This document shows, in pieces, positions 1 to 13,200 of a DNA stretch of 64,000 bases. The position numbers and the translations under genes are program-made. The notes under the pieces were generated by a model. It saw only the letters and a program-made list of their open reading frames with translations, was not told where the DNA came from and made no database searches. Origin of the DNA: Muricea muricata (Eukaryota; Cnidaria; Anthozoa; Malacalcyonacea; Plexauridae). Each line of letters opens with the position of its first letter. Within the stretch, counting starts at the first letter, position 1. Location of the stretch: the NCBI GenBank assembly GCA_963855995.1, contig OY979718.1:48643559-48707558 (forward strand). The letters run 5' to 3'.

Positions 1-1167
1 CAGAGTCGATAACGTTATATCTGATTGAAGAGGTTGTCCTTCATGGTCCTTTATGGTTTCTACTAACTTGATTTGTCAATTTAACCAACCATTTTCAATT
101 GCATAGTTACATGGAGTCAGACATCTGTGTCCGGGGTGGCGTTACAAATAACAGACGTTAATTTAGGAGATGAGGCTAGGCGAAATATTGGAATATGTAC
201 GTAGATGGTTTTTTCACATTTTAAACTGATAAAAAGAATGGCGAAAAGAAATACGAAATTTTTTGAAAAGGTAAAAAGGAAAACTTGAGTTTTGTCTTTC
301 TCCTTCAATCATTTCTCCTTTCATTTTGTCTCTGTTTGTTATTTTAATTGTCAGGACATGATACTTTGATTGGTGTATTTTCTCGTCAAAGGTATAGTTT
401 CTAGATGATACAAAAAATTTATTGAATGCTAATTTTACTAATTCTGCCTCTTCCCTTGGCGCTTGAGGAGTCCTCCGCGCTACAGTTACGGCTGTGCCAC
501 GAGATATACTTGTCCTGAACGATCAACGTCTGCGTCACAGCAGTAAAGCCACATCGCAATGCAATTGCTGCCTTATTTAAATGCAATTTACTAGCTGCGA
601 CCAACGTTGTCCAGCAATTGACTGGCTGGCAATGAAAGTGATATGCGAATGGTAACGTGGAAATTCACTTGAGTGGCCCTTCTTTCTATTCCCTACACAT
701 AAACACATGTAGTTTGAGAGGGCCTGAGTACGACGCTGATTTAGCTCCTCTTATGCCTGTACAATGTATGCCTGTGTACCATATGCATAGAAATAATTTC
801 TTATTTCTGATGGCAGTAGACGCTAGAGGTTCACGCCAGAGTTTAATAATGAATTGCAATGCAATGTGGGAAACATGTGGGATAAATTTAACTTTTATTT
901 AATGTATGCATTTAATCATTTATATGCATTAAAAAACTTTTTATGATGTGCTGTCTCATGTATGATGTGTTCCGCAGGCTCATCTAAATAAACACGTGGT
1001 GAGTCATGAGATCGTACAACATGAAGTTTCCCACGATGTGTCACTTGTTCGAAGGTTCACTTTCGTTAATGTTTCCTTTGCACGTGCAAGAAAACAAACT
1101 TTGAAATTGCTAATTTTGACATACAAGAGGTCCTAAAATTTCTGTAAAGCATTTTATATATAATGCC
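1..1167. other. Upstream flank of gemin5; no gene recognised
   Basis: No open frame here resembles a known protein, and the short ones have no convincing splice context. A stretch near 600-705 resembles parts of 52816-53015 and 56846-57046, so at least part is interspersed repeat. Close to the gene, around 993-1008, there is an E-box-like CACGTG next to an AP-1-like TGAGTCA. These could be promoter elements, but such short matches are weak evidence. Confidence 0.5.
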
Positions 1168-1171
1168 ATGA
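1163..1171 (+). promoter_or_regulatory. Two-codon upstream ORF overlapping the gemin5 start
   Basis: ATG-CCA-TGA begins five bases before the gemin5 ATG, and its stop codon shares the bases ATGA with that start. If the transcript includes this ATG, a ribosome starting there would terminate directly on the main start codon. Such overlaps can lower or couple initiation. The ATG is visible; the regulatory role is inference, and the transcript start is unknown. Confidence 0.4.
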
Positions 1172-4100
1172 ATCGACAAATACTTGCTTCACCCAACTGG
1201 TATTATAGTGCAATTTCCGACATCAGCATTGACGGTATATTTGGATATGGTGGCAAGAACACAATATTTTTGTTGGATTTGACAGGACCAGAGTCTTGTC
1301 AATATTTTGGACAACTGTGTGGTCACAACGACAGGGTAACATCTGTTCAGTTTTGTAAAGCGTCCGCATACTCACGATTTTGTGTGAGTGTTTCGGACGA
1401 TCATTCTGTTATAAAATGGGATATTGATTCTAAGGAAGCCATCTCTAAACATAACAGGCATCAGGTAGGGGACCATCAGGCATGAATAATTAGAATTGGC
1501 TATTCCAATTTATCTGCACCTTCCCCGCCCCTTTGAGGAACCGGAAAACTCCATTGGAGGGGGGCTTTTTCTGTCCATGGTGGCAGGGAGTTTTTAGATT
1601 GGTAATTTCAAGGAAAAATGCTGGAAATTCTTAGTCTGGTCGTCTTGCTTTGTCTTGCTGCATTCACAGACAAGAAATTCCATGTGAGGGGTTAAAAAAA
1701 AGTGTTGTAAATTCCATGAGAGGGATAAAATAATGTTGGAAATTCCACTGGAGTTAGGATAAAATAGTGTTGTAAATTCCGTAGGACAGTGGCAGATCCA
1801 GGGTAAGTCAAAATAAATTATAGCAGCTCAATTTTAGATTCAAAATAACTTTATAACAATGTCATAGGTAATGAATTTCAAAAGAATAAAGTCTAACCAA
1901 TGATGTTGCTTTGAAGGTATTTTAAAATGTAAGATTGAGCTATGGTAATTTATTTTGACTTACGCTAGATCCGCCACTGCCATAGGAGAGGATAAAATAG
2001 TGCTGTCAATTCCATATGGGAGGGTGTAAAATAATGTTGGAAATTCCATTGGATGGGTAATTAAAAATTCTTGGGAATGGATTAAAAATGTCATTTATAG
2101 AAATTCCACATGAGGGTTTGAAAAAGAAGAGGGTTCATTGACAGTGGGATTTGGAAAAAATTGAATTGCCCAATGTTGATTAATTACCTGAATTATTGTA
2201 CATTCATAATGAGTCCTCCTTCAAGCATCCACCTATCCCTGAGTAACCTCTGAGCTATCCATTGGACTGTTTTTATTATGCTATGGATTTGACTAATGTG
2301 CATAGTATTATGAGCTTTATTTTCAAGGTAATATAGAACAGTTACAGTATGAGCTTTATTTTCAGGGTAATATAGAACAGTTATATACAGATCATATTAA
2401 TGACAATTTGGTGCAAGCAAGTGTAGTAAAATGTACAGAGATTTTATAATGTTGCACATGTGATGTAATTGATATTTTACAGTGAACAAAAATCTTTTTA
2501 ACAAATAGATAACATTTTGCAGTTGTCTGTTCAGTTCTTACCACATTATGATTTTACTGTGTATCTATACCTGAACAGACAATGGCAAAATGTCATCTAT
2601 TTGTTTTATATAATAAAAATGTGAAAAATTTTGCCAAAATAAGCTTTGTAGAGTGACGAAAAGATTTTAGCACGCCATTTCACATGATCATGATCTATAC
2701 AAAACAAAGCACGCCCTTGGCTGTCGATAATTCTAAAATTGCTGCGATTAGCTTGTCACTGAGATGGTGTCAGCATGCATCTGTCCTCTAATAGATCAAA
2801 GTTCTCAACTAATGAAAATGAACTCTGATTATTATACATGTATAATAATGTATTAGCCACAAAAGCAACATATTCAATAAATGTCTTTATTGTCTGGAAT
2901 AGTCAAATGAATCAGCTTCTCTCACAACCAGATGATCGGATGCCACAGTGTTTTGACTCAATTCTCCTCCGATTTTGGGCAGCAAAACACTGGTTTGTCG
3001 GGCTAGTTCATTATTGCAATAACCTGTATGAACCTACTGCTCTGGCCTGTATCTGCCTATGCAGGTTGATGCAGGTCAGTGGAAATTAGAGCAGTTCAGT
3101 GCAGGTTGAAGCTGTTTAGTGTAGGTTGATGCGGGGATTTCCATTGTGGGGATTGTTTTCATTACACTGAATCTCAATAGAACAGAGTGCATCCTCTTCT
3201 GGTGGTATTTCAACAGTGTGTAGATCTCAGAGCCGATTCAGTTCTTTACAAATGATACTAACCTTGGGGTTGATAACGCTTTCTGCTTTCAATAAGCGAG
3301 TTGCAATTAGTTTCGGTGACCGAATGCCACCAGTTCAAAATCTTTGCAACTATTTTTACTGACTGCAAGTTCTTGAAATTTTAACAGCTGGGTATTACTG
3401 CTGTTTCCTGGTCACAGGCATCGCATGATTGGATTTATTCAGGTAATCATATTTCTTTTTTTGTTTTCTCGGTTTTTTCCAGTAAGCTTCATGCAAGCTT
3501 TATAGCACTGTTGAGAAATAGTTTGCACAGTCTTGCTCATTATTTGTGTGTACGTATAGGTGATGAAAAAGGTCATATTTTCTCGTGGGATCATCAACAA
3601 AATGAGGTGCATGAACATTTTCCTCTAACTGGGCAGATAAATTGCATTTCTTGCCCTCCCGATGAAGAGGGTGTAGTGGTTGTTGGGTAAGTACTGCTGC
3701 ATAAACGGTGCTTGTTCTGACTTTTTAGAGCAAGGAATTGGGGGGGGATACTGACCCTTGAACAGGTGCTATTTTTTGCTTGCTTGTCTTTTCTCCTGCG
3801 CAAGCTCATGTATTGCATGGTTCATGAGGTTTTTTAAATTTATACCAAACGGCGTTTTTAAATGCCGTCAAAATATTTGCGCATTTTCAAAATTACACCG
3901 GTACGTTTGGATGATGGTTGATTTTCATGAAAGTCGTCGAAGGAGGAGATGCTGCCACTTTGGTCAATCTTCTTTTCAACCTCTCATTGGTGCCTGGTTC
4001 ACTTCTCTTCACTGATGAATCGGCAGCATACTATCACATTAGCCTCATCCCCAGGCGCTTTGTGTGTTATAATACAGTTATATATAGAGTGATCAGTCAA

Positions 4101-7100
4101 TAAAGTAGCAAGCGCATCTCTATACATGAATAACTGTATTAAAAGCACATAAAGAGCCCGGGTGCGAGGCTGCTATCACATGAAGAACATCCAGGTTTGC
4201 TGTACCGAACAGTGAACGACTCGCTTGTTATTATATATTCATTTATATATTTTTTTATTATAGTTACAAAACTGGTCAAATAATTGTTTTAATGCTGCAG
4301 AAAGAGAAACAACAAATTTTAAAAATTTTAAAAGGACATAATGATGAGATTCATTCTCTTGTTTGGTCTCCTGTTCCCGCGAATGAATTGCCTGGAGGTG
4401 TGCAGTAAAGGAAATTTTACTTACCCCAGTATTATCAGTTATTTTCTTCTCTGCAATTTTCACCAGTGAAAACGATATATCATTCGTCCAATCAAACGCC
4501 GCGAATGGTGATTTTTTATCAGTGAAATTTCATCGTTCCCGTTGCCGACTGGCTGTAGATAATTTTGAAACGATATTATGCAATGCTATGTCGATGAATA
4601 AATCTTTATACTCATCTAATGAACTTATTTATGATATCATCGTGCCACTGTTGCATGTTGAATTTATTTTGTTTTACATATTCTATGATACTTTTCCTGG
4701 TGTTAATAGGCCTGGGTGCTTATTTTTAAAGCAGTTTGCTGTACGAGGAATCACCACATTCCCTGGAACATGTCCTGAGGATTTCTACATGTGCTACCAC
4801 CTCAAGCTAGTTACTGTCAGTACATACTGTACAGTGCGCATCCTGATGAAAAAATTATAAAGGATAAAACAATTTCTTTCAGAGATATTTGGTGTGCCAA
4901 ATCGTCAAGAGAGTGGTTACGTCCTTGCCTCGGGGTCTCGTGACAAAACAATTCGTATATGGAATGTATCGCTTGGACAGTTTATTGCTGTTGTCCATGT
5001 TCCTAGCAAGTCATCTAAAGGAAAAACATCTCATGACGATTATCATTTGAAAACTCGCTTGTGGAATGCACTTTGCTGGCCTCAAACTGATCCAACGTGC
5101 TTGATATCTAGTGGCTTCAAGTAATAATTACTTAATTAAAATTTAATGAGAATTAATTGCTATTTCTGACACTGCTTGCTGCATTTCCTGTATGTTCATT
5201 CTTAATTCGTTTATGTGTAAAACAACTCTGCACAAAGAAAGTTGGTAAACGAAATCATGAAAGAAAACGTAAATAGAAATTGCATGTTCTGTGCATGCAT
5301 CTTTATTTTATGGCGCCATCGAAATACACTTGCCAAATTACTCCAATTCTTTGGAGTTTTTGAGCTTTCCTGTTTTTAGTCATAGAGTTATGCTGGTGTT
5401 CTATTTTATTTTAGTGGAAATATCCTAGCGTGGGATTTGTCGAAAAGCTCCAAACAAAAATGGCGTTTATTTGACGAAGGCCGACACGGCCGCATCGTGT
5501 TCAGTATTTGTCATCATGCGGCAAATGACGTCATGATCAGTGTTTCTATGGATAGACAGGTAAGTGATACTCATGCATGAACTTGCATGTACATTATGCG
5601 GTACAGCGCTTGGAGATCATTTCCCCGGATGTTTAGTCTAATTTTCCTCATCTCTTCCTTTGCCTATACATTCCTTCATTTGTCCAACAAAAAAATTAAT
5701 ATGTGGGAAGGGAATTTTACCCATCTGGGATCGCTTTTATAGTAAATATAAGATCAGAAATTTGTGTTATCAAAAGTATTTTTTTGGAATCCTCATGTGC
5801 ATCATCGACCTTGACAAGGTTCCATAACTTTTATATACTCACATTATGTTTTTTGTGTAGTTAGTGTCCATCTGTTCGCTACTTGTATTCTTCAGTTTTC
5901 TTTTTTTAAAGATTCACATTTGGAACAGACGTGATGGTACCGTTATTACCAGTCTTCAATCGTGTGGAGGTTTTGTTTATAGTTTGCATGTTTCCGTATT
6001 GGATCCATCACGTCTTGCTATTGGTGTGGGTGACAACATGATTCGCATTTGGGATACAATGGCCGAGGGGTCATCTTATAGCGTTACTAATCTTTGGCGT
6101 GGGATTGGTACCAAAGTTATGAAGGTATTATTAGGTGTTGTGAAACCAATACATATTTCGACTGTATAAAATATCCAAAATTGACAGAAAAATCAACTTA
6201 TAGAAAAATATAGTCAGATGCAGGAAGGGAAAAAATGAAATCGTTAAGCGAAAAAGAAAAGACATTAATGTCTTTCTAACTCTTACTCCTATATAGTGAA
6301 ATTGCGAACATGTACAACCGATTGCCATCATTCGTCCACACCCTACACGTTTGACCGTCATCTTTTTTTCTCGTAATGCTTAATTTCTATAGGACCTGAT
6401 TTTTTTCTTCACATTGTAATTTTAGGTGCTCTGGCATCCAGTAAAAGAGGGACTATTGGCATTTGGTACAGAAGAAGGCAAAGTTGGGATATATAATGTT
6501 ATGTCACAAACGTGAGTGCATATTGCGTGGTTTTTAGCGATTCCGCATCGAAATTATGCAGTGTTAGGGATGCTTAATATCTTTCTGTTCATCTTTTTAG
6601 ATGCAATGTTTCAAGAATATATCATAACAAGTCAGTTTATTCTTTATCGTGGGGCCCTCCATCAGGTAGCTCAGTTAATGGGCATCAGTGCATGTTTACG
6701 TTTTGATACTTTCGATCCAGGGGCAAAAAAGGCGGAGCAAATTATTTATGTTAGAGATGAAGTTTCTTTACATGAAATTTAATTGAGCTATTCAATAAAT
6801 TCAAATCAGAAATGCACTTTGGTTGTAATAAAATCGACAGTTGAAAATTTGGTGCATAAAACATTCCGCACTCTCTTGATTTCAAGGCGATGTAGGTGGT
6901 CATGAGATTTGGTATTTGTACAGTTGTGGTGGTGAAGGAACAATTCTGGAACATAATCCTGAGCATCTTCATGATGAAGCCAAGAATGTTGATAAGCTTA
7001 TCAAAACAACCAATGATATCAAGGTACCACTTCCATATAAATCAGATTCGACTAATAATTACATTTCTCAGGCTCACCAATAGTTTTTGAGCAAAGTTTG

Positions 7101-10100
7101 GGAGGAGCTCAACTTGTGATTTTCACAGGAGACGCGCATGACGCTGCAATTTTTTTCATCGAAGCTTGTCAAAGATATGCGAACTGAAGTTAAACTTGCA
7201 TACGTATATATCGTGCATATCCCAGTTACACTACCAAATGAGTTACCATCGTGCATATGAATGGGTCTAATCTGAGCGCACTAAGTGTTCTCGCAACTTG
7301 TTACAAAGACGCTTTGCTTTTAAAGCCTTGATTTTTTTACTATTTAGCATAGTCTTGCCGGACATACCGAAGTGTCATGCAAACCTGACAGGACCTTAAT
7401 GGCAGTTGGTAACGAAGACGGGTAGGTTGATCTGAATTTGTGAACTTTTAGTCCAGTTTGATGGTTTATATAAGCATACAGTTGGAGTGATATTGATTTT
7501 TCAGTAACTATTTAGCTATAATATAAATTTAATTGTTTGAACTTTGTTTGTTGTAGATCAATTATATTTTATCGTTTTCCGGATTTAATGTTATTGGCAA
7601 CGGTCAATATTCATAAAAGGAATATAACATGCTTGACGTGGTATCGAACTCATGATCCTAATGGTATTGTAAATATTTGTACTTGTGTTGTCCATGTATA
7701 TGATATGCACACTTGTTAAAATCGTGTAGCAGCGTTTTACGTTACATCAGTACTAAATTGCTGTCATTTTCAATCAAAACCAAATTTCTCACATCTCCCG
7801 CCGTAAGCTGCAAATATCACTTTTTGATAAGTGTAACTACTATATACAGGCTGGAATTTTATCAGTTTGACTTGTCACTGCATTTTAAATTTTCGAAAAT
7901 TTTACCAAATATGCAGTTTAAGTAAATTTGCTCAGCACAAAATTTTTAATATTATATATATGATTTCTTGAAGCGTCTTTGCCGTTTTGTTGCTGTGTGC
8001 CTAACGGATGACATGCGCGAAATGCTGTATTTTGAATTGCGATAATGTTTGATTCTAGATTCAAAATCAATGTTTCTGGCGTCAGGATCAAACGAATCTG
8101 ATGTCCATGTGCACGACCTGGAACGTATTATTAAAGGTACTGTAATTGTAGTGCTAAAAGATATGGTTTTTCCCCTAAAAATTTGGATTAAAATGCAAAG
8201 TTTAATACGATCGTTGTTTGATACGTTTTTGGGATAAAAAGCAGTTTCATAATTTAGTGTCTCAAAAAACAGTTTGTTTACAGATCTTTATCACATTCCT
8301 TTAGAGTCGAGACATTAATTCTGTCAATATGCATAATCCACCAAAATGTATCGACCTCCGAAGATATTTTTATTATTATTTGAACAATTGAGTCACAGTT
8401 CACGAGACTGACATCTATTATCGAGCGTTTTTATAGAGAATCGCACTCACATCTATCAGCGCCTCACCAACGTTGAAACAAATCACATTTCACGGCACGA
8501 GAATCAAGCATTTCCCATTTCACACGAACAGATATTAACCAATCACAGATTTACGACTTATGAAAATACCTCAATAAATAATAATATTAATTGCTGCGGA
8601 GCGAGCGAGCCTGAAGCGAGCGAGCGTAGCAGCAGCCTAATTTGTGCAGAGAGGGAGTTTTGAACTAAATTTTATTAAGCGCATGGAATTGTGGTCGTGC
8701 GCGCTTGCTATGCGCAGAGCACCCATTTTTAACTCGCTCATTTCCATGTGCTTTCTGTGCTATTGTATTGAATAGAAGGACAGAGTGAATTCCCATCGAA
8801 ATTTAGAGCTTTTTCAAGTCTATTTTGACCATTAAAGGCAAATGCCTTATCAAGGTTAAATTATATATGCGAGAGGAAGACAATTTGTTCTGAATATATT
8901 CATTTTTGAAGTCTGTTGTTTGCGTTAATAGTCAAGTGCTAGAATTTAAAACGAGTTTGTTATTCGCACGACAATATTAAATCTCGTATTAAATTGCAGT
9001 GGCATTTTAATGTACATTCATAGTATCGCGTCTGTGAAACTGTATTTGTAATCGAAGTTAACAAACCACAGTTGAACAGAGACGCTGCATAATATATTCA
9101 TGTTATGTTCTAAAACGCATCTGCTGTTCACGCGACATTATTTGCCGTGGAATTATGACAGTTTTAAATTTCGTGTGTTTGTGATCTTGCAAATATTTCC
9201 AACAAACGTAATTATACAACAACTAAGTATTTCAGAGTTCACTGTAGCTGTAAGAAAATCGTTAGCGTATTATCCTTTATCGATAAGGCATTTGCTTTTT
9301 GACTTCGTTCATCATATCTTTTGGCAGACAAACTGAGTCAAGCCGAGTGATGTACTGGCAGGCTAGTAATGCACACTACCTCACTGAATATATTTTGGGT
9401 TGCATAAATGTCATTTTCCAATAACCTATAAAATAATTAAAACTCCGCAGCATTCCCTACCTTGCAGGTAACCTAGTATAATTTAATAATTTACAAAGCG
9501 GTTTTCGCATAGAAAAGGGGCTAAAGTTGCAAGCAAGTAGCAAAAAGAATTGCATATGTATGTTAGATGTGTTCATTTGATTTATACTTATTTAGATGTT
9601 AATCAGAAAGTTTGTACTAGTAGTTACCGCTGGTTAGCAGGTCACAGCGCTCGGGTGACCAGTGTCGTGTGGAGCCCGCATTCTGATTTAAAGCTTGCTT
9701 CTTCTTCGTATGATGGCACTGTACAGGTAGATGGTTTCCTGAGTCTTTTCTGATTTGTTATATGTTTTGATAAAATTCGTTCCCAGTATTTTCGGATTGC
9801 ACTTCCTATTTATATTCACATAATGCATGTGCCAACATGTATTAGAATATACATTTCGGCCAAGTTAATAAGCTTTGCAGAAGAAATATCTATTCCTTGT
9901 CGTGCATGGGGAACATTTTCTTGAGTTGAAATGGGGAACATCTTCAGAATACAAGCTGGTATAAATGCATGTACGTTATTAATTATGCGTGCTTGGTCGA
10001 GTTCTGACAGGAAGTTGGGAGGGCACGTGGGAACTTTGAAGATCTGCTTTTCTTGAGTAACGCTTTGTTTTAGATATGGGATGTCATCAAAGGAGAACCG

Positions 10101-10248
10101 TTGGTGAATTACCGCGGTCACAGTGACCGTGTAATGACAGTGGCGTGGAGTTTAATCGATTCTGATGTATTGTTTAGTGGTAGTGGTGATTTTACTGTTC
10201 ATTCTTGGAGAATATCAGAACAGATCTTCAAGGAGCCACCTCTAGAAG
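1168..10248 (+). CDS. gemin5: Gemin5 exons 1-15: double WD40 propeller domain
   Basis: Residues 1 to about 687 form the N-terminal WD40 repeats. Visible signatures include LCGHNDRV in exon 1, [13 protein letters not shown] in exon 4, [12 protein letters not shown] in exon 5, [12 protein letters not shown] in exon 7, [13 protein letters not shown] in exon 14 and [12 protein letters not shown] in exon 15. The Trp-Tyr pair in SPNWY (residues 11-12) aligns with human Trp14-Tyr15, which structural work places in the snRNA-binding site. GGFVYSL in exon 7 and SVYSLSWG in exon 9 align with two further RNA-contact regions. The RNA-binding surface therefore looks conserved. Confidence 0.93.
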
Positions 10249-13200
10249 GTGCGAGTTTTCTATGCGGGAAAAGATATCTTTATTGTTTATCTGCAGTGAA
10301 ATTCCTTGAGTGAATATGTGAAAGTTGCACTTTTCATCTTTTGCACGGTCGCTGTGTTTGTCTTCCAAGCTAGGAAACCTAACTTCAAACTCTTGTCGGA
10401 ATAAATTAATTGGTGGGGGGGGGGGGGAAGAAGACTGCTTTTATGTTACGGTAGGGATATTAAACTCATAGGTACCTCGGATCTTCTTGAGAATCCGTCC
10501 ACCTGAGAGTGAGGAAATTTAATAAACTAAACTTTAACAACGTTCAATCTCCTCAGCTCGTTTTAATTGATGGGGACATAACTCTGGCTTTGATTGTTTT
10601 ATTCAGCAAGAAAACCTCCTAAATTCTCGAAATCAAAAAGTAAGAAGAAAAAGAATACGACTGACTGTAAAAAAGCTAAAGCTGAACACGTGGCAGTGAA
10701 GACCGCAGCTATGTTGGAAGAAAAACAGTCAGTAGGGAATGCAACAGCGTGTGATGAAAAAGGTCCTGTCAAGACTGATTTGAACTTGGAAAGTGTCCAG
10801 TTTGCACCTGGTCTTCCTGAAACTACTAGCTTACATTTTGACAATTCCCAGACCGATGGCAAAGAAGAGAATGTCAGTGTTGCAAAAGAACCATTAGCTG
10901 ATGGCAAAGGTAATGCTCTACTAATGTCCTTGTGGTACAGTATCTATTTAAACAAAAAGTTGTATTATCGTTTATTGAAAAGAAACAACAATAAAAAGTG
11001 GGCTTCTTCCGCTGAAAAAGCTAACTCAAAAGCATTTACACATTGGTGATATCGTTTTTCTGCTCCGTTTCAAACAAAATCGTTATGCATTCCGCTATCT
11101 TGGATATTTATATCCTTCGTCCATATCAGTACCATCCTCCCATACGCGTGACCACCTTGACGCGTAACGTCACAACCTGGTAAAGTTATATTATACAGTA
11201 TCTTTCAAAGAGTCTCTGGTCATTTTTCAATAGATCAGGAGTAGGGAGTTGTATAGATTGATACTTGCAAATTTATGACTAACCTCTATACGATACTACA
11301 AAAGCAAAACAAATATCTGTTTTGACGGCATTAGAATTTGAAAATGCCAGGCTCGCATTCTGTGTTTTGCCCACCAGGAACCCAAGTTGGTACTAAGAAG
11401 AAGAAAAGGAAAGCAAAATCCATGTTTCCTCTATCAGCCTCAGCTGATAACAAAACAAGATGTCTTACTAGTCAAGAATGTGTCGACATCGCGAAATTAT
11501 TAACAAACGCCACAGGTTAGTGTTAAAATACTAATAATCAAAATTTCGGATGCCAACTACTTGTAAGCGGTATTTGCGTCTAAATTTGTCTAAATCAAAT
11601 TTTGTTAAATGTTTTTCATCCGCAATGCTGATAGATACTTTTCAGCTTATACTGGTGACGTGTCAGGAGGTGCGCTTTTACCAAAGGACGCAGAAATTGC
11701 TTTCGAGTTTAATATATAAGCAAAATATTTTGCAATGTTCACCGCCACTCTAGGGAATAATTGTTTAATATTCTCTTTAACTTTAGGTCGTCCTGAGAAT
11801 GTTCTGTCTATCACTAGTGAAAACATTAATCTTGGTTTATTTGTAAACAGACACTCTGCATTCAGCATGCTTTCTGAAGAAGGTGCGACTTGATGTTGAT
11901 ATATGTACGAATTACGAAAACATAGTAGAGTAACAATGAGATAAAATACAACCAACAAAATCTCTCAATACATAACTTACTATAAATTTGTTCTCTACAG
12001 GACGTCACCATGCTGAAAGTGGAAACATAGATTATCAATTACAATTGGAAATATGGAAAGGAAATGTTGGAAAAGCATTAGAACTTGCGGTTGAGAGGAA
12101 GCAGCTGTCCGATTGGCTAGTTGCAGTCAGTCATTTAGGCAAGCATAATATTAACCCTTACAAAAAATTCGCATGCTGTTCAGCAGAAGTTATATAAAAG
12201 TAAAAACCCTCTACTGTATAGTAGCTGTTACGTGTAGTCTGCACGCATGCCTCCAGCTAGAAAATAGTTGTTAGAATGTTATTACTTAAATGGAACAGGG
12301 ATGATGCTTGCAGGTTGTCTGAATATTTTTATTACAAATTTTTGACTTAACATTTATGAATTGCAAACGGTTTTCTATCTACTTTTAAGTCAACAACTTC
12401 TTTACTTATTGGTGATAAACTGCTAGTATTTTTGGTAAAGGGAATGGTAGATCATAGTTAATAGAGTAGATGGTTTGGAAACTCATTAGAATAGCAATAT
12501 AACTCATTATCTATGTTGGTCAAGGTTTATGCAAAAATACGGTTCTTCATCGTTACGTGTGTATTGTGTTTTTGCCAAATCCACCAATAGCAATTGTTCA
12601 GTTGCCCTATTGTTCAAGTCGTGGATGGCTAACTTTCCTAAAACGTTGTTATTGGTTGGTTAGGTAAAAATACAATACACACGTGACGACGAAGGAACTC
12701 AGTTATTTCTGCATAAACTAGGACTAAAACATAGATAATGACTTATATTGTAGTTCCAATGAGTATCCAAACCACCTGGCTCTATTGACTATGGGTAGAT
12801 GTAGATGCATGAAACTTGGAAGCAGTTATGTCATGGGCAGTCCAAAAATTTGCAGTAGAAACTCTAAGTATTGATCGAAAACAAAACTCTCCCCATTCCT
12901 TTTCAATATGAAGTGCGCCACAATTTTCTACGTAATATTATGTTGATTTGAATTCTTATGGAAGAAAATTGTGGCACCCGTCAACAATCAGTGTCATTAT
13001 TCTTTATATATATTAAGCTGGAGAACAGGTTCGTTTGGCTGTCACAGAAGCATTTGCAGAGCAACTTGTCAGTCATGGAAGCTTTCACAGAGCTGCTTTA
13101 TATTATTTGGCGTGTCATAAGGTGTATGAGGCCATCAATATGTTTAAAACAGCAGGGATGTACAGGTATGTATGTGACATTATCGTAGTTCAAGCACTAT

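Noticed and set aside
4522..4860. 112-residue + strand frame
   Set aside because: It falls in gemin5 intron 4, between exons whose phases join directly, and resembles no protein.
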